Assembly: GCA_026119855.1 (NCBI GenBank)
Contig: JAOWBW010002210.1
Coordinates: 1 to 64,000 of the forward strand
DNA from: Campanula takesimana
Taxonomy: Eukaryota; Streptophyta; Magnoliopsida; Asterales; Campanulaceae
Reading direction: 5' to 3'
DNA length: 64,000 nucleotides
Of this stretch, positions 35,787 to 45,936 are shown in pieces (positions within the stretch are counted from its first letter, which is position 1; every line of letters begins with the position of its first letter). Both the position numbers and the translations under genes were made by a program. Below the pieces are notes generated by a model that saw nothing but the letters and a program-made list of their open reading frames with translations, did not search any database and was not told the DNA's origin.

Positions 35787-36899
35787 TAGCTAGTCTCCCA
35801 TGAGAACAAGGGGATCCGTCTCATTTATGAGACGGGTCGACCCATGACCCATGGGCATAACCCGCCACGTGACAGCCTCTCATAGGCCATTTTTTTTAGT
35901 TTTTATATTATTTTTCCGGCTTTTCTGTCGTTTGCAAAAGTAATAGTTACCATAACTTAATGTAATGACTGTATACATATAAAGTAACATTGTTCGTAAG
36001 TAAACGTAACACCTGTTTTACAAAAACAAAGCTCGTTTTACCCATTTTTCAAATGTAATACTAACTATAATTACATGTAACCCAAACAATATCTAATGTA
36101 ATTATCATTTATACTGAAATGTAATAGTGCTTTTGCAAAAATGTAAAATATTGTGTATTTTGATTTAATTTTTTGAAAAAAAGAAAGTACATTTGAAAAG
36201 TAACAACTCATATATATGAATGTAATTGTTTGTATAAGTAAATTTAACACTTTAATAAGAAATTATAACATATTTCTCTAGATAATGTAATACTTTTACA
36301 AGTAACACAAATCAAGTGTTTTTAGCTCTAAAAATGTAAATGGTTGAATTATTACTTTTTCTATACATATGTGTTACAATTATGTATAAACATTATTACA
36401 TATAAGTAACACGTTCGTTACATTTTAGTTGTAATAAGTATTACTTTGGCAAACGAAGAAAACATAGAATAAAACACTGTTACTTTTTTGTATATATATG
36501 TATTACTTTTATGTATACAAACTGTTACATTTAGTTATACTCCCTCCGTCCCGGTTTAAGGTTCTTAGTTTGACTATGCACGCTTATTAAGAAACCAGGG
36601 CAAAAACAATAGAAATGAGTTAACCAAAAGTAGAGAGTGAAGGATATAATTGTCCAAAACACTATTCATAAAGCAAGTTGGTGAAAGTAAGTTAGGTAAG
36701 TAGTGGTTTTTTTGTAATTAAAAGAACTTTTTGAGGGCAAGATTCTACAAACACTATTTTTTTTATTTTTTTTACCTATGAGAGGCTACGTGAGGGCGTC
36801 CCCTGGGTCATGGAGCCGTTCGTGGGTTGGGTCATGGGTCAAAAAATGACCCGTCCCATCCATGAGACGGGTTCTCATGTTCTCACATGAGTTTTTGTC
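35787..36899. mobile_element. Mutator-like foldback element, TSD TTTAGTTAT
   Basis: A 1113-bp element flanked by the perfect 9-bp repeat TTTAGTTAT (35778-35786 and 36900-36908). Its ends are long imperfect inverted repeats of about 110 bp, sharing CATGAGAAC, CCGTCTCAT, CCCATGACCC and CAGCCTCTCATAGG. A 9-bp duplication is the Mutator superfamily mark. There is no transposase. The interior is packed with GTAAC and GTAAT motifs in both orientations. A Stowaway end (36539) is nested on the right. Confidence 0.8.
36539..36745. mobile_element. Stowaway MITE remnant nested in foldback element
   Basis: A clear left end TACTCCCTCCGTCCCGGTTT after TA. The expected inverted right end is not recognisable beyond a weak AAGAACTTTTTGAGGG near 36720-36737, so the right boundary is uncertain. 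Confidence 0.55.
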
Positions 36900-36908
36900 T
36901 TTAGTTAT

Positions 36909-37583
36909 AGAGTTATCTTCCAAATATTTGTTTTACACTAACTTTAGTATTAATTTTAATGATAGTTTATTATTAGCACTACTTATGGAGGTAAAACATT
37001 TTAGAATAAATTTGTACATTTGAATTCGGTAAGTGTTTTATGGTCCAATTTTATTTTTTTATTTTTCTCAAAATGTGCCAAGTTTTGATTTAATTTGAGT
37101 GTCTTGGAGTTTTCTAAATGTTTAATGAACTTAGATGATCTAATGTTACTAGGTGGTTACTTCCAAGGTTTGTTTTTTAAAAAATTATGCTTTTCTTTTA
37201 TTCATATTTCTCCTTTTTTTATTTTTTTTCCCTTAAAACTTTTTAATTGTGGTTATTGCTACCCACAAATTTTCATATCAAATTTTCTCCTCATAAAATT
37301 ACCTCAACGTAAAGAAAAAGTTTAGATGTAAGTAGAAGGTTTAGTTGGAGACTCGTAGAATTTTCGACTCGAGAGAACGATAAAGTTAATTATGAACAGT
37401 TTCACCTTCTTTTGACTTTGTTACTCACTAAATTAACTTTGCAAAGAAAGAATATGGAAAATATCGACTCGGTCATGTGAAAAACGCATTTTACATTAAG
37501 TTATGGAAAAACATGTTTCACCCATTGCCTTCTCTAATATTATCATGTGTCTGCTCTAATATTACAAAGTGCATGTTGTAATA
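36909..37583. other. AT-rich non-coding sequence
   Basis: Short ORFs only (for example 37095-37325, rich in Phe and Leu from T-runs). No domain, repeat boundary or RNA gene was recognised. It continues past the mini-gypsy element at 39521, where TAATATTACA-like sequence reappears. Confidence 0.5.
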
Positions 37584-37894
37584 TGACGCAGCACGGAAGC
37601 GATAGATATTCGTGATTAGCGTACTAATCACAAGAGTTCACAAGCGATGAACCCTCAAACACAATAACCCTGGAATCCACCAGAGCAACCTGGAATCCAC
37701 CAGAAAAGAGAAGAAATTCTCCTTGAATAAAATTCAATTCATCAATCAAAGTTAAAATCCTAGAACAATGAAAGAGATGTATTTATACTCCTAACAAATA
37801 AAAACCCTAATTAACAAATAACAAAACCTAGGTAAACAAAAATAACCCTAATTGTCTGCGCACAAATGTAAAAACGAAACTGGGTTCGGCGACC

Positions 37895-38002
37895 AAGCGG
37901 GCGCCTGGTGAAGACCAAGCGGGCGCTCGGTTTAATTCCAGAAACTCACCCCCCGAAACACAAGGTAAGCGGGCGCCTGGTTGTGAAACGGGCGGGCGCC
38001 TG
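37895..38002. repeat. GC-rich palindrome cassette (element E left LTR)
   Basis: The GCGGGCGC core starts at 37897, 37919, 37969 and 37992, with distances 22, 50 and 23. The fullest unit, ACCAAGCGGGCGCCTGGT, pairs with itself at seven of nine positions. The LTR is only 475 bp and otherwise unlike elements A, B, C and F. Confidence 0.85.
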
Positions 38003-38065
38003 ATTGTTCGGCCTGGCCTATGCGCTGCGTGCATTGATCGTGGTCATCGTCTCCTACACTAGTCT

Positions 38066-38965
38066 CCTCCACTTCCAAAGAACTCGACCCCCGAGTTCAT
38101 CTCTGAAGTTTGGAAATTCCGTCCCACTTGAATAAATACTTCGAATAAAGAGATCTCTCGAAGTACAATAGGAAACAAACGAGTTTCTCCGGATAAAAGA
38201 TCACTTTTTCCATCTCACCATCGTCTTCAAAAATTAATTCTTTACCAATTCACCCCTTTGTCGATCATCCTCCACAACCATAAAATCATCATCAATAAAA
38301 ATCGCTCCAAACAATATTTGATTTTGTATCAATAATTTCATACAAATCCATACCAATCTCTTTGTTTGGATCGAAAAATATACCATCCATTCCAACCTCC
38401 TTGTACTGATTTTCCTCCCCATCCTTCAAACCCTCCTTAGCCTCGCAAATAACCCCCTCAACAACAGCTTCTTCCTCATCCGGATCTGAATCTTCTATTT
38501 TCGGAGCCAATAATTTCTGCAACTGCGCCTCCAATCGCCGAATTTGCTTGGAATAAAAATAGGCTTTGTAATAATAGACATCCGATTTCTCCCAATATTC
38601 ATTCTCATCTGTCCGACTATCCTCGGCATCAAGTGGCCCGATATTTTTACGCATCTGTTGATAATAATAGTAGCCCTTCTCCGAAAATTACGCTTCCTTT
38701 GCAAAGAAATATTTTTCTTGTTGTCGCGCATGATCAAGACTATGATTGATTTTAAGAATAACCTCGTCATCGGAACTGGAATGGAATCCCCATCATCCCG
38801 ATTTTCTGTCCCTTGAGGACGTCGTACCCTTTCTCTCTCACCATGACAGTTCTGATTAACATTCTGACCCTGTTGAGCGGCAACCAACGCTGCAATCTGC
38901 GTTGTCAAGGAAGTGATAGCGGTGGTTACACCATCGATACCAGCCTTTGTTGCCCGATCCCCCAT
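38066..38965 (-). pseudogene. Truncated gypsy gag start (element E)
   Basis: A minus-strand frame from 38965 begins MGDRATKAGIDGV and continues ITSLTTQIAALVAAQQGQNV, a short coiled segment with Gln/Asn-rich sequence like the N-terminal end of plant gypsy gag. It is frameshifted near 38760. A second frame (38654 to 38292) is acidic and charged, with RRLEAQLQKLLAP. No zinc knuckle, protease, RT or integrase is present. The last part includes the terminal ELNSGVEFFGSGG-like coding end found before gypsy 3' LTRs, so the middle of the polyprotein was deleted. Confidence 0.7.
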
Positions 38966-39360
38966 AATACTTCAGTATGATGCAAAAGACAGGATATGGC
39001 CTGCTCTGATGCCAACTGACGCAGCACGGAAGCGATAACTGACGTAGCACGGAAGCGATAGATAGTCGTGATTAGCGCACTAATCACAAGAGTTCACAAG
39101 CGATGAACCCTCAAACACAATAACCCTGGAATCCACCAGAGCAAACCTGGAATCCACCAGAAAAGAGAAGAAATTCCCCTTGAATAAAATTCATTCATCA
39201 ATCAAAGCTAAAACCCTAGAACAATGAAAGAGAAGTATTTATACTCCTAACAAATAAAAACCCTAATTAACAAATAACAAAACCTAGGTAAACAAAAATA
39301 CCGAAAATAACCCTAATTGTCTGCGCATAAAACGTAAAAACAAACTGGGAGTTCGGCGAC

Positions 39361-39462
39361 AAGCGGGCGCCTGGTGAAGACCAAGCGGGAGCTCGGTTAA
39401 TTCCAGAAACTCACCCCCCGAAACACAAGGTAAGCGGGCGCTGGTTGTGAACGGCGGGCGCC
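39361..39462. repeat. GC-rich palindrome cassette (element E right LTR)
   Basis: Unit cores at about 39363, 39385, 39434 and 39454, with distances 22, 49 and 20. Small deletions in the third and fourth units explain the shorter spacing relative to the left LTR. Confidence 0.8.
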
Positions 39463-39520
39463 TGATTGTTCGGCCTGGCCTATGCGCTGCCTGCACTGAC
39501 CGTGGTCGTCGTCTCCTACA

Positions 39521-39921
39521 TCATAATATTACACTTATAATCAAGCAGACACTTTTATACATTGAAAGAGGTACTTTTAAAGGTAGTGTTAAGGTTGTCT
39601 ATCTTAGTATTACAAAGTGCCTCTTTGATTTTTGAAAATTCCCCTTAAATGGTCAACAAGTGTTTGGTGAGTTTTTAAAATTTTCAAAACAAGTGCTTGC
39701 CATAGTGTTAAAAAGTGCCTCATGTAGTATTGTATAATTCTTCTTACATTGTAAAAAAGTATCTCGTGGGTTTTTGAAAGTTCCGGCTATTTGCGAAAAT
39801 GCCACAGTGCCTTGCAATAACGTTCTGCTTATTATAAAAATATCACTCCGCATATAGAATACACTTTTTACGCTAAGAAAAGTGTAAAACGCGTTTTTCT
39901 CGAGATTTCCTGAAAATATCA
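39521..39921. other. Non-coding stretch
   Basis: AT-rich with a loose internal repeat of TATTACAAAGTGCCTC and TGTTAAAAAGTGCCTC (near 39608 and 39707). No gene or element boundary seen. Confidence 0.45.
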
Positions 39922-40181
39922 TACTCCCTCCGCCCACAATGAATGACTATTTTAAATTTAAGATTATTTTAAAAATGTTGTTTGTAATAGGAAAACAAAA
40001 TCATAAATACACCTGCTATTCAAGTTCAAAATATTAATTTTACGAAAATATAATAAACTCTGGAGAACAAAATTGGAAAAAATCATTGAGGGATAAATTT
40101 TGTTGATGTAGAAGTTTCATAAAGTCATCAATTTAGTAAAAAGAAAAAAGAATGATCATTCAATTTGTGATAAAGGGAGTA
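39922..40181. mobile_element. Stowaway MITE
   Basis: Bordered by TA on both sides. Terminal inverted repeats CTCCCTCCGCCCACAATGAA and, inverted, CTCCCTTTATCACAAATTGA. Subterminal GAATGACTATTT and GAATGATCATTC also match inverted. Confidence 0.8.
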
Positions 40182-40231
40182 CACTTACAAATTTTATATC
40201 GATGATAATTTTTAGAAAATCGTGAGAAGAC

Positions 40232-40617
40232 TAAGACCATCTCCAACAGTTTTAGTGCAAAAATTGCACTATTCTTTATAATAGTGCAATTTTTACACCA
40301 AATATTTCCAACAGTTTGCTTCAAATCGTTTACTAAATACGAATATAATAACAATTTCATTATTGTTTCACATATATAAATAATAGTAGGTTATATAATT
40401 TTTATATTATAAATATTTTCATAATATCAAAAAGAAAAACAAAAAACGAATATTTAAAAAGAAAAAGAAGAGAAAACAACCATAGCGCAGCACTATCCCT
40501 TGCCCCAAATTTGAAGCAATGATAGAGTTGCTCTATTAAATAGAGCATGCTTAGAGTTCCGTTGAGTAAAACATACTTTATATTTGGAGTTTTAGAGTAC
40601 CGTTGGAGATGGTCTAA
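40232..40617. mobile_element. Tourist-like (PIF/Harbinger) MITE, TSD TAA
   Basis: A 380-bp element between TAA at 40232-40234 and TAA at 40615-40617. The ends are GACCATCTCCAACAG and, inverted, GACCATCTCCAACGG. The TAA target and this terminal motif are typical of plant Tourist elements. No coding capacity. Confidence 0.85.
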
Positions 40618-40667
40618 AGGACTACTCCTTCCGTACCAACTTATTACTACTAATAGGAGTGTACGAG

Positions 40668-41926
40668 GAATGAATTTTCAATAATAGGTTTTTAAAAAAA
40701 TATACCAAAACAATACCCTAAAACTTATATACCAAACTAACACTTTTTTGTAAAACCGAAGTGGGATTTTCGGTTTTAGTGTGAATCCGGAAGTCCCACT
40801 CCGGAATTGCTTTTTTTTTGCGAAATCTGTTTTTTTTTTTTTGGAATCCGGAACTGGTATTTCCGGTTTTGTATTTTTTTTATTTTTTAACTGCCGACAA
40901 GGCACAATTATTACTTAAGATTTTGATTAAATACTCAACTTTGGCCAACCATAACTCATTCAATTTAAGTCCAAATTAACCAAATAAATGCCTATAGAAA
41001 GATCATACATAGTATAACAAAATTTGTTTTAACACTTTTCGCCAAATCCTAGTCTAAGTATATCAAAAACAACCTTCAAAATCATGAAAAAATCAAGATT
41101 TTGATTAAATACTCAACTTTGACCAACCATAACTTATTCAATTTAAGTCCAAATAAACTGTCTATAGAAAGATCATACAGAGTACAACAAAATTTATTTT
41201 AACACTTTTCATCAAATCCTAGCCTAAGTATGTCAAAAATAGCCTTTAAAATCATGAAAAAAAAATCAAGATTTTGGTGATAAAGAAAATTTGACTTTAT
41301 TTTACTTAAAAAAATAATCATCATACTCCCTCTGTCCCGCTTTAAGGTTCTTACTTTCCTTTTTAGTATGTCCCAATTTAAGGTTCTTATTTTGCTTTAT
41401 TACCTAAAATGGAAAGTGGGTATCACTTGTCATTCTCATAACAAAAACTCCATACACACTTTCTCTCTCCCACTTTACTTTCCATACTCATAACATTTAT
41501 TTTTTCTTAATCTCCGTGTAAAGTCAAACTAGGAACTTTAAACTGGGACGGTGGGAGTATTAGATTTCGGTGGGTGTTGTTTTAACACAAAACCGGAACT
41601 GGCAGTTCCGGATTTAAGGTAAACGCCAAACAACTTTCGGTGGGTGGGGTTTTAATGTTTTTTGTTTTTTCCAAAAAAAAATAAATAATAATAAATAAAA
41701 AATTACAAAACCGGAAATACCAGTTCCGGATTCCAAAAAAAAAAAAACAGATTTCGCGAAAAAAAAAAAGAAAAGTCAATTCCGGAAGTGGGACTTCCGG
41801 ATTCAACACTAAAACCGGAACTCCCACTTCCGGTTTTACAAAAAAGTGTTAGTTTGGTATATAAGTTTTTAGAGTTGTTGTTTTGGTATATATTTTTTTA
41901 AAAACCTATTATTTGAAAATTCATTC
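40668..41926. mobile_element. Mutator-like foldback element, TSD GTGTACGAG
   Basis: A 1259-bp element with perfect 9-bp duplications GTGTACGAG (40659-40667 and 41927-41935). The inverted repeats start GAATGAATTTTCA and run for over 200 bp each, with several CCGGAA/TTCCGG blocks near their inner ends. The middle holds two direct copies of a roughly 175-bp sequence (starting at about 40917 and 41094), and a Stowaway nested in the right half. No transposase. Confidence 0.85.
41324..41559. mobile_element. Stowaway MITE nested in foldback element
   Basis: TA-bordered, with ends CTCCCTCTGTCCCGCTTTAA and, inverted, CTCCCACCGTCCCAGTTTAA. A sister copy, with a small internal deletion, lies at 61331-61552. 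Confidence 0.85.
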
Positions 41927-42114
41927 GTGTACGAGTATTAAGAAAATATGTTAAAAATTAAGTATTGTGAGTGAGTAAGAGAGAGAAAATAAGTTAGTGG
42001 ATAGTTGTTGTGAGTGGATAGGAGAGAGAAAAATGAACATTTTAGGTAAGTAGCAATAAGCATGAGACGTCCAAAATGAAAATAAGTAGCGATAAGAATG
42101 TGGCAGAGGGAGTA

Positions 42115-42774
42115 AATAATTAAAGACCTCTCAATCATGGCTTAAATTTGCATTTCTTCACTATTTGTAAAATAAAAACCCTGATTACCCCTAAGCTATA
42201 CTCCACAACTTGCTCAAGCAGACTTCAAACTGAATGTGACTATAACAAACTAACAAACAGAGAGTCAGTTAACTAAAAACCTAACAAACATAGTAAATGC
42301 ACACACAGAATTAGACAATTTACTAGACTACCCTCTGTACAAGTACTGTATTACATTTACTACCACAGTTTATAATTGCTTGAGAGCACATCAAAACTTG
42401 ATCTAACAAACTTCAAACTTAACGTGGCTAACTAACTATCTAACAGAGTCAGTTAACTAACGCCTAACAAACACAACAAATGTACAAACATACTCCCTCC
42501 GTCCTACCTCACTTGAGACCTAAGAGGTGGACACACTATCTAAGGAAAATGTGTGGTAGAAAATATTCGCATTTCAGACAGATTAAAATATGCAGCAATA
42601 CCACAACAAATATATAACAAAATAATTCCATCATGACTTCTTAGGCTCAAGATGCTCTGTAGTCTGCTTATCCATTTTCATAATACCATCATTCAGGCAG
42701 AAAACTATCCAAAAAAAAAAACATTTTCAAGTCAACCGAAAATTAACCGGGCATACGCTGGAGTGGGTCCCACA
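42115..42774. other. 3' flank of RING copy 2, with Stowaway fragment
   Basis: No gene. 42171-42440 contains two degenerate direct copies of a sequence with AACAAACAGAGAGTCAGTTAACTAA. TACTCCCTCCGTCCTACCTC at about 42491 is the left end of a Stowaway related to 60134-60428, cut off after about 70 bp. Confidence 0.6.
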
Positions 42775-42868
42775 CTAGGAAGAGCTCGACCCAAAAACAC
42801 GGATTCTCTGTTCAATTGGAACACTGCAGCACGGACATGTTTCCGTCCCCTTCTCCGCGTGTTCCTCA
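42775..42868 (-). pseudogene. RING exon, C-terminal part after TRIM
   Basis: Minus strand from 42868: EHAEKGTETCPCCSVPIEQR carries the last two zinc ligands of a C3HC4 RING (the CPCC pair), then the conserved PIEQRI tail, and ends at a stop at 42777-42775. It joins in frame to 44137 when the 1263-bp TRIM and one CCTCA copy are removed. Confidence 0.85.
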
Positions 42869-44131
42869 TATTAGGATTTAGGAGAGAAAGACGAAGTCAA
42901 ACATACATGGTAGAGAATAAGTAATATGAATGACTCAATTTTATTATGAACAATAGGTTACATATTTATAGGGTTACATAGAAAGTTCTAGATCTAGTCT
43001 AGCTTGTTGTACAATAAACAATCTCCTAATGATATGCAATATCTAGGTTAATATCTAAAAGATATTTACAAAATATACTTAGGAATATATAATATTCCTA
43101 TACGCTCCCGCAAGATGGACGATCCTTGGACATCTTGGAAAGACATGAGATGAACCGGGTGTGATGAAGTAATTGAGGTGGATTAGTTCCCGGATGTGCG
43201 GTGAGAGGTGAGGTTATTTTTAGGTGAGGCTAGGAGGGTTTGCCTCTAGGGTTTCGACAAGGAGGATTTTTGCCGTAAACAGTGAAAAAGGGGAAGATTC
43301 CCGTATGTAAGGTTGTTTCAGCGCAGCAGTTTTGAAAGGGCGATTCCCGCTTCGTTTGTGGTCCGATCGGGGTGATTTTTTTCGCCTGGGTTTCGCTAAG
43401 AGATAGGGCTTCGATCCTACTGGTGTCGATCTGTATTTCCAGTTCTCTCGGCAGGTGGTTTTTTCTGGTTAATTCTGCTGCAGTTTCTGAGTATGTGTTT
43501 GGGCAGTTTTGGTGGGACTTTTGTTTGGTGGGGAGAGTGGTTTTGAAGGTTTTGTGGAGAGGTTGGCGGAGGGGTGGTGTGTGGTGTGAAGTGGTGAATA
43601 TGAGGTGTCTAGGGTTTTGCCACAATAAGTGGGGGCGGCATGGATGTTTTGCCGCGGGTTGGGATGAGCAAAGAAAAAAAACAAAACAAAAAGAAGGGGT
43701 TTCGGCTAGTTGGGTGGTTAGCCGATGGTTATTTGGGAGGAAGAAGGTGATTTTGCGGCTGGCAGGGGTTGAGCCGGGTGGGTGTGAGCTTGTGGGGTGG
43801 GGGTTGGTGGGTGTGTGGCGCTTGTGGGGTGGGGCGCTAGGGTTTCGCCGCTGGTTTGGTGGAGATGTCCTTTATGGATCTTTTTGCTCTGATACCATAT
43901 TAGGATTTAGGAGAGAAAGACGAAGTCAAACATACATGGTAGAGAAGAAGTAATATGAATGACTCAATTTTATTATGAACAATAGATTACATATTTATAG
44001 GGTTACATAGAAAGTTCTAGATCTAGTCTAGCTTATTGTACAAGAAACAATCTCCTAATGATATACAATATCTAGGTTAATATCTAAAAGATATTTACAA
44101 AGTATACTTAGGATATATAATATTCCTTATA
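42869..44131 (-). mobile_element. TRIM-type LTR retroelement, TSD CCTCA
   Basis: Two 234-bp LTRs (42869-43102 and 43898-44131) differ by six substitutions and two single-base indels, about 97% identical. TGGTATCAGAGC (43897-43886, minus) directly adjoins the right LTR as a perfect initiator tRNA-Met primer site. A purine-rich tract GCGGGAGCG precedes the left LTR. The 783-bp interior has no retroviral domain. 5-bp duplications CCTCA flank it (42864-42868 and 44132-44136). Termini are TATAAGG...CCTAATA, a TA...TA form rather than TG...CA. It inserted inside the RING-coding exon. Confidence 0.9.
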
Positions 44132-44136
44132 CCTCA

Positions 44137-44340
44137 TTGCAATTGACACACAGAACCTGATGAGCGCAAGGTAAGAACAAAACAAAAACTTCGTATTCCA
44201 AACAAATCACACATTCTCTATTATTTCCAGATTCTTTATCCGAAAAATCCTCAAGATTATCCATTTCATCAAGCAGCTTCAGGCGAAGTGACTCTACTTG
44301 TGCTGCAGCTAGCTCTTTCGCCTTTTTCTCCTCCCTTCAT
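44137..44340 (-). pseudogene. RING exon, N-terminal part
   Basis: Minus strand: EKKAKELAAAQVESLRLKLL is the end of the coiled coil. Then RECVICLEYEV, LPCAHQVLCVNC supply six of the eight RING zinc ligands (C, C, C, H, C, C) in the MIP1-type pattern. The exon stops at CAATGAGG where the TRIM begins. Confidence 0.85.
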
Positions 44341-44959
44341 TTTGCCTGTTGTATAGAATAGGAGAAACATATCAACCAAGTGATATACTTGTGTGTGTGT
44401 GTGATCGAGTGTGTGTCACAGGGAAAATGAAAGGAAAGATTAATAGGCAATTTGAGGAACCAGGCTACCGCAGCTACACAATTTCCAGAAAATATCACCC
44501 AACGTGCTAATAAAGACATTTCGATAGATCCGATTAAAAAAAAAACAAGACTGTCAATAATTAACCAACTAAACCCTGTTTGATAGAAATGGGTGGGGTT
44601 GCAAGAACAAAACATAGGGTTGAGTTTGTAGGCAATAGAAAAGCGTATCCAGCAAGTTCAGTCCCAAGAAGGAAGTGTATCAAACAAATGCAGTATACGG
44701 AATAGACAAAGAATATAAAAAACGATCCCTTTCATACAAGTAATCTTAGCCCCACTCGGCTAGGAGGATCAAATCACGAAGAGCGTAAGATAAGATTAGC
44801 ATTAAACGTATATGAGTGCTAACACCAATACCCTTGCCGGTGTACGACACGGTACATTAGCAGAAATGAAAAGTCTATTTTTGGTAATAATGAAGGTAAT
44901 TTTCAAGGATAATAGATTCTCTTCTGGGGATGATATATCAAGGAAAAACTTAAGCATAC

Positions 44960-44998
<39 letters not shown>

Positions 44999-45272
44999 AA
45001 GCCAAAATCTGACAGCAATCTTCTATAAGGATGGAGGAACATTAAAAAGCATACAAGTTCGACATCTTCTGCTTCTCCGCTGTAATAAAAATAGTGCGAA
45101 AAATAATCAAAGAAACTAATGCACTATAATGTAACACGGTATGAAATCTTATTGTTCATAGTTTACGTTGCTCGACAATTCCTATCAGAACTTACCTTTC
45201 ATTTGCTAAAGGTTGAATATTAATGCCAAATTTAAACAACATAGTTGAGGGGAAACAAAGAGATATACGTAC

Positions 45273-45473
45273 CTCCGCATCTTTCACTGACGCCTCCATA
45301 TCAACCATCTGACGAAGCATCTCTGACATCTCCTGCTTCTTTGCTGCAATTTCCTCCAACATCTTGGTTTTCTGCTTCTCCCAATCTACAAGCCTCTTCA
45401 TAATCTTCTTCTCCATCTTTAATACTTCCAAATAGGCGGTCACAATCTCCGATTCACATAACTTTACAGCCAC
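45273..45473 (-). pseudogene. Coiled-coil exon of RING copy 2
   Basis: The frame includes ESEIVTAYLEVLKMEKKIMK, then WEKQKTKMLEEIAAKKQEM and a VKDAEV end followed by a GTACGT donor. Heptad-like Leu/Met and many Lys/Glu show a coiled coil. The order matches the region just before the RING in RF298-type proteins. This exon is open and the best preserved part of the gene. Confidence 0.8.
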
Positions 45474-45634
45474 AATATTATGGTTTGTCTACTACTCTGT
45501 CCCTCTGAGCAACCCAAAATTTCCTGCCAAAAAAGAAAATAAAAATAAAAATATATATATATATCTATATCTATATCTATAAACACTCTTTGATACATAT
45601 GGTAATGATAAAAGCATATACTGTATACTCCCTC

Positions 45635-45745
45635 CGTCCCACTCAAAAATATGATTCTTAGTCCTGACACGGGGGTTAAAGAATACTAGTTCTTTACTGG
45701 AAAAAGTGGTTTAAAAAGTAAGTGTTGTAACATGCTCAAATTTCA
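45635..45745. mobile_element. Stowaway left-end fragment
   Basis: TACTCCCTCCGTCCCACTCA after TA, with GAATACTAGTTCTTTACTGG inside. No right end found. It lies in the intron of RING copy 2. Confidence 0.55.
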
Positions 45746-45936
45746 TTCTTTTAGCTTTCTCCTATTACCACGAGCACCATTAGACTATGTAACATGCTCA
45801 AATTTCATAAGCGGTTAATTACATGGTTACTTAAGATTAGCACTTAACTTGCAAGATTTGATCACTGAATCTTTTATAAGAACACTAAACTACAATTTAG
45901 GATATGAAGTCATTACATATGTTCCATTCGTGCGGT

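Larger units (their letters stand above)
37584..39520 (-). mobile_element. Mini Ty3/gypsy element E with both LTRs
   Basis: Two direct LTRs, 37584-38058 (475 bp) and 39017-39520 (504 bp), bracket a 958-bp internal region. On the minus strand each LTR starts TGTAGGAGACG and ends GCGTCA. TTGGCATCAGAGC at 39014-39002, a one-base variant of the initiator-Met primer site, adjoins the right LTR, so the element reads right to left. The GGAAGTGGAGGAGAC purine tract lies before the left (3') LTR. The right LTR begins with a 23-bp duplication of its own edge (GACGCAGCACGGAAGCGATA twice). No 5-bp target duplication was seen. Only the start of gag is left, so it is non-autonomous. Confidence 0.85.
40622..42114. 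mobile_element. Stowaway-like MITE split by a foldback element
   Basis: The left 37 bp (CTCCTTCCGTACCAAC...) and the right 178 bp (ending GGCAGAGGGAGTA) belong together: the joined interior matches the intact MITE at 35525-35731, including GAGAAAATAAGTTAGTGG. A Mutator-like element (40668-41926) separates the two parts. Confidence 0.75.

Noticed and set aside
43372..43953. 193-codon plus-strand ORF
   Set aside because: It runs against the orientation of the TRIM and crosses its internal region into an LTR. It has no domain and the element is non-coding.
44968..44996. Poly-A run as a retroposon tail
   Set aside because: No target duplication or adjacent SINE/processed gene sequence. It lies in a RING copy 2 intron and is probably a simple repeat.
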